Shown here: piece by piece, positions 16,945 to 26,300 of the stretch
Layout of the letters: each line of letters begins with the position of its first letter
How positions within the stretch are numbered: position 1 is the first letter of the stretch
Origin: Streptomyces sp. Isolate_45
Lineage (GTDB): Bacteria > Actinomycetota > Actinomycetes > Streptomycetales > Streptomycetaceae
DNA length: 64,000 nt
Direction of reading: 5' to 3'
Assembly (NCBI RefSeq): GCF_024721315.2
Contig: NZ_JANFAK020000001.1
Location: 1-64,000 of the forward strand
Position numbers and translations under genes: made by a program
The notes under the pieces: model-generated
What the model saw: the letters and a program-made list of their open reading frames with translations, nothing else
Told to the model about the DNA's origin: nothing
Database searches by the model: none

Positions 16945-18446
16945 CCCAGCCACTGGAGGGTGCGGCGGACCTCCACCGGGAGGGGGTGGCCCGGCCCGTG
17001 GACGCGGTCCGCGTCGAACAGGAGGCGGACCAGGGTGTCGTGGGCGCCCTGGCGGTCGCCGAGGGAGAGCAGCAGGTGCGCTATCCGGCGGCGGACCTCC
17101 AGGGGCAGGCCCGGGTCCGGGTTGGCGTAGTGGTTCTCGAAGAGCGGGAGCAGCGAGCGGTACTCCGCGAGGGCCGCCGCCGGTTCGCCGAGCTGTTCCA
17201 GGCACTGGGCCGCGTCGTAGCGGAAGCGCAGCGCCTGGGCGTCGCCCGCGGGGAACTCGTCGGCGAGGCGGCGCAGTTCGGGCAGGGCCCGGCGGTACTG
17301 GCCGTCGTCCATCAGGGTGGCCGCGTACTGCTTGCGCAGGGAACGGACCACCGGCGAGTGTTCCCCGTGCTCGGCGGCGGCGGCCGGGAGGATGCCGCCG
17401 AGGATGTCCACGGCCTGGGTGAGCCGGCCCTGGTCGAGGAGCTTGCGGGCCTCGTCGACCGCGCCGGGGATGTCGGGCCGGGGCGGGGCCGGCGGGTCGG
17501 CCGGCCGGGGCGGGACGACGGCCGCGCGGTCGGGCCAGGGGGCGTGCGGGCGCAGGAAGGGGCGGGTCGGGTCGAGCGGGCCGGCCGGGAGGCGGCTGCC
17601 GCGGGTGGGCAGCAGCGGGGCGAGGGCCTCGTAGACCTCCTGCGCGGAGCCGGGCCGGTCCTGGGGGTCCTTGGCGAGGAGGCGCATCAGGAGCGCCTCC
17701 AGTTCCTGCGGGATCTCCGGGCGCGCTCCGCGCACGGGGAGCGGGGGCTCGTACAGGTGCCGGTGGAGGACGCCGAGGGCGGTGGAACCGGCGAAGGGGA
17801 CGTTGCCGCTGAGGAGTTCGTACAGCAGCACGCCGAGGGCGTACAGGTCGGTGTACGGGCCGACGGCGCCGCCCATGGCCTGCTCGGGAGCCATGTAGGC
17901 GGGGCTGCCGATGGGGGACCCGGTGCTGGTGAGGCGGGTGGTGTCGGTGTCCATGACGGAGGCGACGCCGAGGTCGAGGACGAGGACGGTGCCGTCGGGG
18001 CGGATCATCACGTTGCGCGGCTTCAGGTCGCGGTGGACGATCGGCACCGCGTGCACGGCCGACAGGACGGCGCACAGCTGCGCCACCACGGAGACGGCCC
18101 ACGGCCACGGGTAGGGGTCGTGTTCGGCGAGGTGGTCGGCGAGGTCGGAGCCCTCGACGTAGCCCATGACGAGGTACAGCTCGTCGCCGTCGCTGCCCGC
18201 GTCGTGGACGGTGACCAGACCGGGGTGGTCGACCTGGGCGGTGACGCGGCATTCGCGCACGAAGCGGCGGCGCAGTTCCTCGGCGACGGTGCCGGGGCCG
18301 GCCACCTTGTCGGGGCGCAGCAGTTTGACGGCGACGCGGCGGTCCAGGCGGCGGTCGTAGGCCGTCCAGACCTGGCCCATGCCGCCCTGTCCGAGGATGG
18401 TGGCGAGCTGGTAGCGCTCACCGATGAGGCGTTCCCTCTCGGTCAC
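16932..18446 (-). CDS. Ser/Thr protein kinase with C-terminal TPR-like region
   Basis: The 504-aa product is a Hanks-type kinase: Gly-rich loop GQGGMGQVW (19-27), VAVKLL with the ATP Lys, catalytic loop HRDLKPRNVM, metal motif DLGVAS in place of the common DFG, and activation segment end GSPAYMAPEQA. A Pro-rich linker follows at about 285-330. Helical repeats then follow (ARKLLDQGRLTQAVDILGGI; YRRALPELRRLADEF; LAEYRSLLPLF) that read as TPR-like. No TM helix or PASTA repeat is present, so it is a soluble kinase. The GTG start overlaps the stop of the upstream membrane-protein gene as GTGA, suggesting that protein is its partner or substrate. Confidence 0.92.
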   Translation of the reverse strand: MTERERLIGERYQLATILGQGGMGQVWTAYDRRLDRRVAVKLLRPDKVAGPGTVAEELRRRFVRECRVTAQVDHPGLVTVHDAGSDGDELYLVMGYVEGSDLADHLAEHDPYPWPWAVSVVAQLCAVLSAVHAVPIVHRDLKPRNVMIRPDGTVLVLDLGVASVMDTDTTRLTSTGSPIGSPAYMAPEQAMGGAVGPYTDLYALGVLLYELLSGNVPFAGSTALGVLHRHLYEPPLPVRGARPEIPQELEALLMRLLAKDPQDRPGSAQEVYEALAPLLPTRGSRLPAGPLDPTRPFLRPHAPWPDRAAVVPPRPADPPAPPRPDIPGAVDEARKLLDQGRLTQAVDILGGILPAAAAEHGEHSPVVRSLRKQYAATLMDDGQYRRALPELRRLADEFPAGDAQALRFRYDAAQCLEQLGEPAAALAEYRSLLPLFENHYANPDPGLPLEVRRRIAHLLLSLGDRQGAHDTLVRLLFDADRVHGPGHPLPVEVRRTLQWLGQVR

Positions 18447-19108
18447 TTGTCACGGTCCTGGCGGGCCGTGTCGTTGGGGTCCTGGTACGGGCCCCCGGGC
18501 CGCGGCGGCTGCTGCTGCGGCCGGCGCAGGAGTTCGCTGAGCTCGTCGAGCTCGGCGCGGACCTGCCCGATCCGCGGCGGCGGCGTCGCCTGCGGCGGGT
18601 TGTGCGGGGCCTGCGGGACCCGGGGCGCGGGGGCGGGCACGGGGGTGTGCGCGGGCGGGTACCCGTAGGCGGGGTTGGTCTGCTGCTGCGGCGGCGGCAT
18701 GTACGGGGGCTGCGGGGCGGCCTGCGGGTACCAGCCCGGGACGGGCCCGGCCGCGGCCAGGGCCTCGTTGTGCTTGATGTCGGCGATGAGGAAGTAGACG
18801 CAGGTCGCGAAGCCGGTGAGGATCGAGCCGCCTGCGCCGAGGTTGCCCTGCCAGCCGTTGGTCTCGGCGGTCGGGTCGATCTGGATGAAGGTCATCCAGA
18901 CGACGGCGAGCACGCCGCTGACGACGAGCAGGACCCAGTCGCGCGTCTTGCGGGTCACCAGGGCCAGGCGCAGCATCGCGCCCCAGGCGAGGAAGCCGCA
19001 GCTGATCACGGGGAGCACCGCGAACAGCACGCGCAGCGTCACCACGGTGGAGGAAGTGGGACGGTGGCCGTGGGGGCCTTGCTGCGGCGGGATGCCGGGG
19101 GCGTGCAT
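18443..19108 (-). CDS. Small membrane protein with Pro/Gln-rich tail, coupled to kinase
   Basis: The 221-aa product has an N-terminal polar segment, four hydrophobic helices at about residues 22-115 (VVTLRVLFAVLPVISCGFLA; LRLALVT; WVLLVVSGVLAVVWMTFI; GSILTGFATCVYFLIADI) and a cytoplasmic-type Pro/Gln/Tyr-rich tail (YMPPPQQQTNPAYGYPP). The ATG has AGGAG upstream. Its stop overlaps the kinase start, so both are made together. The tail resembles phospho-binding linkers of actinobacterial integral membrane proteins, and it is a candidate substrate of the kinase. The family itself was not recognised. Confidence 0.75.
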   Translation of the reverse strand: MHAPGIPPQQGPHGHRPTSSTVVTLRVLFAVLPVISCGFLAWGAMLRLALVTRKTRDWVLLVVSGVLAVVWMTFIQIDPTAETNGWQGNLGAGGSILTGFATCVYFLIADIKHNEALAAAGPVPGWYPQAAPQPPYMPPPQQQTNPAYGYPPAHTPVPAPAPRVPQAPHNPPQATPPPRIGQVRAELDELSELLRRPQQQPPRPGGPYQDPNDTARQDRDK

Positions 19109-19217
19109 CGGTGCTCCTGACGGGCCGTGCGGATGGTTTGCGGGTATGAGCGTATACAGCCTTTCCGGCCGTCCGTGAGGGGATGGACCCAACCGTTGCA
19201 GGGTCGCTGCACAGGGG

Positions 19218-21269
19218 TCACTCCGGCAGGACGGATCCGTCCGAGAGACCGTCGTAGAGGCCTTGGACGAGTTGCTCCCCGAGCCGTGCCGCGCGCGCCA
19301 GCGCGTCCTCGAACTCGGCGAGCTCCCGGAACCGGGCACCGTAGCGGCGCTGTTCGGCGAGGGGCAGCCGGGGCAGCCGCAGCCGGCGGACGTCGAGGCG
19401 GGTGGCGGTGGAGGCGTGGCTGCTGGCGCGGCGGGTGTTGGCGGTGCCGCGCAGGAATCCGGCCACGAACCAGGGGTCGAGGGCGGCCGGGTCGGGGCGC
19501 AGCAGTTGTACGTTGCGGCCGAGGGCCGCGCCGGCGCCGCTCGCGGCGTCCGCCCCGATGACGCGGGCGGCGCCGACCGCTCCGACGACGGGGACGACGA
19601 CGTCGCCCGGGGCGGCGAGGAAGGGCTCCTCGGGGCCGGCGGCGAGGGTGCCGGAGGGGGCGGCGCCCGCGTACACGTCGTGCTCGGTGAGCACCGGCGG
19701 TTCGCCGGCGTCGGGGCCGGCGGCGCTGCCTGTGCCGGTGCCGGTGTGCAGCAGCAGGGCTCCGGCGCGGGCGAGTTCGCCGATGGTGGTCTGCGGGAGC
19801 CGGGCGGGGGCGGCGTCGGCGGGGGTGGGAGGCGGGGTGAGCCGGGCGGCGCGGGTGAGGCTCTCGGTGAGGCGTTCCCGTACGGCGGCGAGTTCGGCGA
19901 GGCCGCCTCCGGTGCCGGGCGGGGGGAGGTGGCGGGCGGGGGTGAGGTCGACGTCGTCGTCCAGCAGCTCGACGACGGGCACGACGCGGGCGAGCCCGGG
20001 GACCTCGGCGGCACCGGCGTTGCGGTCGTAGGCGGTCCAGGCGTCGAGCACCGCTTCGTGCACGGCGGGCCAGGCGGCCCGGGCCTGGCCGTCGGGGGCC
20101 AGGCCGGCGGTGTCCACCAGCAGCAGTCCGTTGGGTGCCGGGGCGTGCGGGGCGGGCCGGCGCAGCACCCACAGCTGGAGCGGGATCCCGTAGGGCGGCG
20201 CGGCCCCGGCCGGGAGGGCGATGACGGCCCGCAGGGCTCCCCGGCGCAGCAGGTCGGCGCGGATGCGGCGGCCGGAGCGGCGGGCGGCGACGGCGGGGGG
20301 CATCAGCAGGACGGCGGTGCCGCCCTCGCGGAGGTGGGCGAGGGCGTGCTGGATCCAGGCGAGTTCGGATTCGGTGCGGGCGGGGAAGCCGTACTCCCAG
20401 CGGGGGTCGTAGGCGAGTTCCTCGTGGCCCCAGTTGCGTTCGTTGAACGGGGGGTGGCACAGGACGGCGTCGAGGGCGGGCTCGGCGAAGGCGTCGGCGC
20501 GCAGGCTGTCGGCGGCCGCGGCGCGGACCTGGGCGGAGCCGTGCAGGGCGAGGCGCAGCGCGGTGAGGGCGGCCAGTTCGGGCGAGGCGTCCTGGGCGTG
20601 CAGGGTGGTGGCGCCGGTCAGTGCGCGCAGCAGGCTGCCGGTGCCGCAGGCGGGGTCGAGTGCGCTGCGGACGCCCGGTCCGGCGAGGGCGGCCATCAGC
20701 GCGGCGCAGCCGTCGGGGGTCAGGGTGTACTGCCGGGGGTTGGCGTCGAGGTGGCGGCCGAGCAGGAACTCGAAGGCCTTGTGGGCCCCGGGTCCGGCGG
20801 CGAGTTCGGCGGCGGCCCGCAGCAACGGCATGTCGGCGGCCCGGGGCGCCGTGGCGGCGAGGGGGTGGCCGGGGCCGAGTCGGGCGGTGAGGACCCGGTC
20901 GCGGACGGGGCCGAGCAGGGTGGCCATGCGGGTGTCGGAGACCGCGGTCAGCTCCAGCCACTCGGCGGGCCGGTCCCGTACGACGAGCAGCGCGGCTCCC
21001 GCCTCGACGAGCGCGGCGACGGCTCCGCCGGGGTGGGCGGTGACCTGCTGCCAGACGCGTTCGCGCAGCGGCACTTCGGCGAGCTTGCCCTGGGCCCGGA
21101 GCCAGTCCTCGACCTCGGGCAGGGCGAAGGAGGGGCTGGTCTCGCTGCCGCCGACCGGTTTGGGGAAATCGGCGTGCCGGCGGCGCCAGTTGCTCACGGC
21201 GGCGCGGCCGACGCCGGCCAGGCGGGCGATCTCGGCTGCGGTTACCTCTGCGACGTTCTCCTCCGACAT
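19218..21269 (-). CDS. HTH - N6-adenine methylase - specificity domain fusion with altered NPPF motif
   Basis: The 683-aa product starts with a helix-turn-helix (EIARLAGVGRAAVSNWRRRH, about 10-30). A type I-like N6-adenine methyltransferase core follows, with a normal SAM motif (LDPACGTGSLLRAL). In place of the catalytic NPPF it has CHPPFN at about residue 275, so the key Asn is His. The C-terminal 200 residues resemble half of an HsdS target-recognition domain (IGELARAGALLL; LPLAEQRRYGARFREL). No endonuclease or separate HsdS gene is adjacent. The loss of Asn would normally abolish methylation, so it may act as a DNA-binding regulator or sensor. A GTG start seven codons upstream is also possible. 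Confidence 0.8.
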   Translation of the reverse strand: MSEENVAEVTAAEIARLAGVGRAAVSNWRRRHADFPKPVGGSETSPSFALPEVEDWLRAQGKLAEVPLRERVWQQVTAHPGGAVAALVEAGAALLVVRDRPAEWLELTAVSDTRMATLLGPVRDRVLTARLGPGHPLAATAPRAADMPLLRAAAELAAGPGAHKAFEFLLGRHLDANPRQYTLTPDGCAALMAALAGPGVRSALDPACGTGSLLRALTGATTLHAQDASPELAALTALRLALHGSAQVRAAAADSLRADAFAEPALDAVLCHPPFNERNWGHEELAYDPRWEYGFPARTESELAWIQHALAHLREGGTAVLLMPPAVAARRSGRRIRADLLRRGALRAVIALPAGAAPPYGIPLQLWVLRRPAPHAPAPNGLLLVDTAGLAPDGQARAAWPAVHEAVLDAWTAYDRNAGAAEVPGLARVVPVVELLDDDVDLTPARHLPPPGTGGGLAELAAVRERLTESLTRAARLTPPPTPADAAPARLPQTTIGELARAGALLLHTGTGTGSAAGPDAGEPPVLTEHDVYAGAAPSGTLAAGPEEPFLAAPGDVVVPVVGAVGAARVIGADAASGAGAALGRNVQLLRPDPAALDPWFVAGFLRGTANTRRASSHASTATRLDVRRLRLPRLPLAEQRRYGARFRELAEFEDALARAARLGEQLVQGLYDGLSDGSVLPE

Positions 21270-21304
21270 GCCGGGAGCATACCGGTGCACACGGAGGAGA
21301 CCAC

Positions 21305-21317
21305 TTCACAGCGTGAA
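21305..21317. promoter_or_regulatory. Inverted repeat in the intergenic region
   Basis: TTCAC-AGC-GTGAA is a perfect 5-bp inverted repeat between the methylase-like gene and the divergent lipoprotein gene. A further TTCACAG occurs at 21351. It could be an operator for either gene; the HTH of the methylase-like protein is a possible reader. Confidence 0.35.
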
Positions 21318-21341
21318 TTCCGAGCAAAGCGATGAATCTTG

Positions 21342-21370
21342 TTGACTCGGTTCACAGGCTCTGTTGTGAT
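21342..21370 (+). promoter_or_regulatory. Candidate promoter of the duplicated-domain lipoprotein gene
   Basis: TTGACT (21342-21347) and TGTGAT (21365-21370) lie 17 bases apart, about 65 bases ahead of the start codon. The -35 is a near-perfect match; the -10 is weak. Confidence 0.4.
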
Positions 21371-21436
21371 GATCCCGTCGAACGGCGGCGCGAGCAACCA
21401 GCCGCGCACGAACCCGAGTTCAGTCAGGAGCACTCC

Positions 21437-22192
21437 ATGTCCCACACCCCGCGCAAGAGCCGGACCGCCCGAAACAAGGTACTCACGGGCTGCGGCGCGC
21501 TCCTCGCGCTCGTCGCGGTCGGCGCCTGCACCGGGACGGAGACGACCAAGGACGGGAAGCCGGCCGCCGCCGCGAGCGCGAAGACGGACGCGGGTACGTC
21601 CGGGGGTTCGTCGGGCGGCGCCCAGAGCGGACAGCCCGGCGCGCAGCCGAGTGCGCAGAGCAGCCAGAAGCCGGCCGAGGAGAAGGAGGCGGCGATCCGC
21701 GGCAGCGGCACCTTCCAGGTCCCCGGGGACGTCAAGCCCGGCACCTACCGCACCACCGGCAACAAGGACCTGGGCTGCTACTGGGAGCGGGCCAAGGACT
21801 CCAACGCCGAACTGGAGTCGATCATCGCCAACGACAACGTCACCGGGGCGAGTTACGTGACCATCGAGGCCACCGACAAGATCTTCAAGTCCTCCGGCTG
21901 CAAGGACTGGGAGGCCGTCGACCCCAAGGCCGCAGGCGCCGCCCCGAAGACGGAGTTCTCGGGCGAGGGCGGCATGTACAAGGTGGGCTCCGACATCGCC
22001 CCCGGCACCTACAAGTCCACCGGCCTCGCCGAGGGGGCCGCGGGTTGCTACTGGGAGCGCTCCAAGTCCGCCGACCACGAACTGGACTCCATCATCGCCA
22101 ACGAGAACCCCGAGGGCCCGGCGGTCGTGACGATCTCCGCGAAGGACGCCTACTTCAAGACCACGGGCTGCGCGACCTGGAAGAAGTCCTGA
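21437..22192 (+). CDS. Lipoprotein with two tandem copies of one domain
   Basis: The 251-aa product has a lipobox LVAVGAC at about 26-31, a Ser/Gly/Gln linker and two copies of a domain of about 65 residues. Copy one has VPGDVKPGTYRTTG, GCYWERAKDSNAELESIIAN and FKSSGC. Copy two has VGSDIAPGTYKSTG, GCYWERSKSADHELDSIIAN and FKTTGC. Each keeps two Cys that could form a disulfide. The repeat resembles a small beta-rich secreted domain found in actinobacterial lipoproteins of unknown role. Starting at MSHTPRKS gives a good AGGAG ribosome site; a longer upstream frame lacks one. It is divergent from the methylase-like gene. Confidence 0.85.
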   Translation: MSHTPRKSRTARNKVLTGCGALLALVAVGACTGTETTKDGKPAAAASAKTDAGTSGGSSGGAQSGQPGAQPSAQSSQKPAEEKEAAIRGSGTFQVPGDVKPGTYRTTGNKDLGCYWERAKDSNAELESIIANDNVTGASYVTIEATDKIFKSSGCKDWEAVDPKAAGAAPKTEFSGEGGMYKVGSDIAPGTYKSTGLAEGAAGCYWERSKSADHELDSIIANENPEGPAVVTISAKDAYFKTTGCATWKKS

Positions 22193-22271
22193 ATCCGCTC
22201 TCCCCCGACCGGGCATCGCGCACCCGTGGTTAACCTCTGGAGACTTTGAACGCTCCCAGGGGGGAACCGAC

Positions 22272-23021
22272 TTGCGCACCACCACGACCATCATCACCAC
22301 CGCGCTCGGCTGCGCGGCCCTGCTGACCCTCACGGCGTGCGGACCGTCCTCCGACGCCGGGCAGGGCAAGCCCTCACCGACCTCCAGCACATCGGCCCCG
22401 GCGAAGCCCGACCCGTTCGCGGGCAAGGATCCCGCCGCCGTACTGCGCACCGCCTACGAGGAGACGGAGCGCGTCGCCGGCAAGGACCTGCACATCTCGG
22501 GCACGATGGACGGCCGCCAGATCACTGCCCTCCTCAGCGTCGAGGGAGAGCGGTTGTGCGAGGGCCAGGTCACCGTCATGAAGGCCGGGTCCGCCGACCT
22601 CTACTTCGAGGACGGCACCCTCTCCCTCAACGGGGACGAGGGCTTCCTCAAGGACCACTTCAAGGGCGCCGCCCGGCCCGAGGCCGATCCCGAGGGATGG
22701 ATCTCCGCCGAGGGCTCCGACCCCTCGGTCGCCCACCTCCTGGACCTCTGCATGCACGCCATACCTGCCAAGGCCTTCCCCCACGGGAAGGACGTCCGGC
22801 GGGTGGCCGACACCTCCTACGACCAGTGGCGGGTGGCCGTGTTCAAGTCGACCGCGCCCAACGGCGTCGAGATCACCGACCACGTCCTGATGGACGGCGC
22901 CCCGTACCTCGTCAAGCGGCTCGTCGGCGGACCGGACTTCAGCAGCGCCGAGTACCTCAAGCTGCCCGGCCTCGCCCGGACCCCCGTCGCGACCCCGACC
23001 CGGCGCGCACGCCCCGCCTGA
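22272..23021 (+). CDS. Putative lipoprotein (LppX/LprG-like size)
   Basis: The 249-aa product begins with a TTG start after a GGGGGG ribosome site and has a lipoprotein signal (IITTALGCAALLTLTACGPS, Cys at about 23). The mature part is a single soluble domain containing repeated beta-type segments (DLHISGTMDGRQITALLSV; SADLYFEDGTLSLNGDEGFL; YDQWRVAVFKS). This pattern recalls the LolA/LppX-like fold of outer-surface lipoproteins, but the family was not recognised with certainty. It follows the preceding lipoprotein by 79 bases, so they may be cotranscribed. Confidence 0.75.
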   Translation: MRTTTTIITTALGCAALLTLTACGPSSDAGQGKPSPTSSTSAPAKPDPFAGKDPAAVLRTAYEETERVAGKDLHISGTMDGRQITALLSVEGERLCEGQVTVMKAGSADLYFEDGTLSLNGDEGFLKDHFKGAARPEADPEGWISAEGSDPSVAHLLDLCMHAIPAKAFPHGKDVRRVADTSYDQWRVAVFKSTAPNGVEITDHVLMDGAPYLVKRLVGGPDFSSAEYLKLPGLARTPVATPTRRARPA

Positions 23022-23095
23022 GCCCGCCGCCCCGGCGAGCGGCCCGGCCGCAACCGACGTAACGTCGCAAAAGGGGCAGCAAAGGGAGCGTACGC

Positions 23096-23269
23096 ATGGG
23101 GATTTTCGACAAGTTCAGGGACCAGGCCAAGACCAAGGGCAAGGACATCTCGGACAACCTGGAGCAGGAGGCCAACGAGAAGACCGGCAACAAGTACGCC
23201 GATCGGATCGACAAGGCCCAGCAGCAGGCCGAGCAGCGCCTCGGCATCGACGACGACCCCAACAAGTAA
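23096..23269 (+). CDS. 57-aa MT0933/Rv0909-type antitoxin-like protein
   Basis: The product is a 57-residue charged helical peptide (MGIFDKFRDQAKTKGKDISD, then NEKTGNKYADRIDKAQQQAE). It matches the MT0933/Rv0909 antitoxin family, which typically has this MGIFDKFKDKAK start and a TGxKYxDxID motif. AAAGGGAG lies upstream of the ATG. No toxin gene lies beside it: the next gene is convergent mfd. Orphan members are common in Streptomyces and may be stress proteins rather than antitoxins. Confidence 0.8.
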   Translation: MGIFDKFRDQAKTKGKDISDNLEQEANEKTGNKYADRIDKAQQQAEQRLGIDDDPNK

Positions 23270-23299
23270 CGCCCGACGAGCAACGCCCGCACGCGGAAC

Positions 23300-23333
23300 G
23301 GGGAGGGCGTCGGCCACGGCCGACGCCCTCCCC
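23300..23333. terminator. Bidirectional hairpin terminator
   Basis: GGGGAGGGCGTCGGC and GCCGACGCCCTCCCC form a perfect 15-bp stem with loop CACG. It lies between the convergent antitoxin-like gene and mfd and probably ends both. Confidence 0.8.
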
Positions 23334-23349
23334 GCGCGTACGGACCCGG

Positions 23350-26300
23350 TTACGAGCCGAGGATCGTGGTGAGGAACTCCCCGGTCCAGGCGAGGAGTTC
23401 CCGCCCGACCAGCGGCTTCCCGCCGACCCGCGCGGTCTTCGGCCTCGGCACCAGCACCTGCGAGGTGGCGGGCTTCAGCACCGTCCCGGGGTAGAGCCGC
23501 TTCAGGCGCAGCTCCTGCGACTCGCGCAACTCCACCGGCCCGAAGCGGATGTTGGGGCCCTGGAGGGTGATGTCGCCGACCCCGCAGGCCCGCGCGAGCA
23601 TCCGCAGCCCCGCCACCAGCAGCAGGTTCTCCACGGGCTCCGGAAGCTTGCCGTAGCGGTCGGTGAGTTCCTCCCGCACCGCCTTGACGTCGGCCTCGGA
23701 GTTGGCCGCCGCGATGGACCGGTAGGCCTGCAGGCGCAGTCGCTCGCCGGGGGCGTAGTCGTGGGGGACGTGCGCGTCGACCGGCAGCTCGATCTTCACC
23801 TCCAGCGGCGGCTCCTCCTCGACCCCGCCCTCGACGGCGGCCCGGTAGTCCGCGACCGCCTCACCGACCATCCGGATGTACAGGTCGAAGCCGACGCCCG
23901 CGATGTGACCGGACTGCTCCCCGCCCAGCAGGTTGCCCGCGCCGCGGATCTCCAGGTCCTTCATGGCCACGTACATGCCGGCGCCCATCTCGGTGTGCTG
24001 GGCGATCGTCGCGAGCCGCTCGTGCGCGGTCTCCGTCAGCGGCTTCTCCGGCGGGTACAGGAAGTACGCGTACCCGCGCTCGCGGCCACGGCCGACACGG
24101 CCGCGCAGCTGGTGCAGCTGGGAGAGGCCGAAGTTGTCGCCGCGCTCCACGATGAGGGTGTTGGCGTTGGAGATGTCGATGCCGGACTCGACGATCGTCG
24201 TCGACACCAGGACGTCGAACTTCTTCTCCCAGAAGTCCACCACGACCTGTTCCAGGGCCTGTTCGGACATCTGGCCGTGCGCGGTCGCGATCCGCGCCTC
24301 GGGCACGATCTCCCGCAGCTTCGCGGCCGCCCGGTCGATGGACTCGACCCGGTTGTGGATGTAGAAGCACTGGCCCTCGCGGAGCAGCTCGCGGCGGATC
24401 GCCGCGCCGATCTGCTTCTCCTCGTACGGGCCGACGAAGGTCAGCACCGGGTGCCGCTCCTCCGGCGGGGTGGTGATCGTCGACATCTCGCGGATGCCGG
24501 TCACCGCCATCTCCAGGGTGCGCGGGATCGGGGTGGCGGACATGGTCAGCACGTCGACGTTGGCGCGGAGCTTCTTCAGCTGCTCCTTGTGCTCGACGCC
24601 GAAGCGCTGCTCCTCGTCGACGATGACCAGGCCCAGGTCCTTGAACTTCGTCTCCTGCGAGAACAGCCGGTGGGTACCGATGACGAGGTCGACCGAACCC
24701 TCCTTGAGCCCTTCCAGGGTGGCCTTCGACTCCGTCTCGCTCTGGAAGCGGGACAGCGCCTTCACGATGACCGGGAACTGCGCGTACCGCTCGGAGAACG
24801 TGCCGAAGTGCTGCTGCACCAGCAGGGTCGTCGGGACGAGCACGGCGACCTGCTTGCCGTCCTGGACGGCCTTGAAGGCGGCCCGGACGGCGATCTCCGT
24901 CTTTCCGTAGCCGACGTCGCCGCAGATCAGCCGGTCCATCGGGACCGACTTCTCCATGTCCTCCTTGACCTCGGCGATGGTCGTGAGCTGGTCGGGCGTC
25001 TCCGCGTACGGGAAGGCGTCCTCCAGTTCGCGCTGCCAGGGGGTGTCCGGGCCGAAGGTGTGGCCGGGGGCCGCCATGCGGGCGCTGTACAGCTTGATCA
25101 GGTCGGCGGCGATCTCCTTGACGGCCTTCTTCGCGCGCGCCTTGGTCTTGGTCCAGTCGGCGCCGCCGAGCCGGTGCAGGGTCGGGGCCTCGCCGCCGAC
25201 GTACTTGGTGACCTGCTCCAGCTGGTCGGTGGGGATGTACAGGCGGTCGCCGGGCTGGCCGCGCTTGGCGGGGGCGTACTCGACGAGGAGGTACTCGCGG
25301 GTGGCGCCCTGCACGGTGCGCTGCACCATCTCGACGTACCGGCCCACGCCGTGCGCCTCGTGGACGATGTAGTCGCCGACCTCCAGGGTGAGGGGGTCGA
25401 CGGACTTGCGGCGCCGGGTAGGCATCCGGCCGAGGTCCTTGGTGGCGGTGCGCTGGCCGGTGAGGTCGGTCTCGGTGAGGACGGCCAGCTTCAGGGCCGG
25501 GTCGACGAAGCCGTTGTCGAGGGAGCCGCAGGCCACGTGCACGATCGACGGTTCGAGCTTCGCGAGGCCGGACTCCAGCCGGGCGGCGATGCCCTCGCCG
25601 CCGAGGACCTCGACGGTGCGGGCGGCCGGGCCGTGGCCCTCGGTGAGGTAGACGGTGCGCCAGCCGTCGGCGAGCCAACCCTTGGTGTCGGCGAGCGCGC
25701 GGGCGGTGTCGCCGCGGTAGGCCTCGGGGGCGTGCATGCCGAGCTTGAGGGTGTCCCCGCCGACGGTGTCCTCGTCGGCGGCGAACGGCGACACCGACCA
25801 CCACATCATGCCGAGCTCGCGGGCGTGCTCGCGGACGTCCGCGATGCCCCGCAGGGAGGCCGCGCCGACGTCGATGGGGGCCTCGCCGCCGCCGGCGGTG
25901 GCCGCCCAGGAGGCCATCAGGAACTCCTGCGAGGTCGCCACCAGGTCGGAGGCCCGGGTGCGGACCCGCTCGGGGTCGCAGACCACGGCCATCGCCCCGG
26001 CGGGCAGGACGTCGATCAGCAGCTCCATGTCGTCGACGAGCACCGGGGCGAGGGACTCCATGCCCTCGACGGCGATCCCCTCGGCGATCCTGTCGAGCAG
26101 TTCGCCCAGCTCGGGGTGGAGCTCGGCCAGCGCCGCGGCCCGCCCGCGCACCTCGTCGGTGAGCAGCAGCTCGCGGCAGGGCGGGGCCCACAGCCCGTGC
26201 TCGGCGATCTCCAGGGACCGCTGGTCGGCGACCTTGAAGTAGCGGATCTCCTCCACGTCGTCGCCCCAGAACTCCACGCGCAGCGGGTGCTCCTCGGTGG

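Noticed and set aside
14331..18668. Very long open frame on the plus strand
   Set aside because: It runs opposite or out of frame to the YfhO-like and kinase genes. Its translation is Arg/Gly/Pro-rich without domains, an artefact of high GC.
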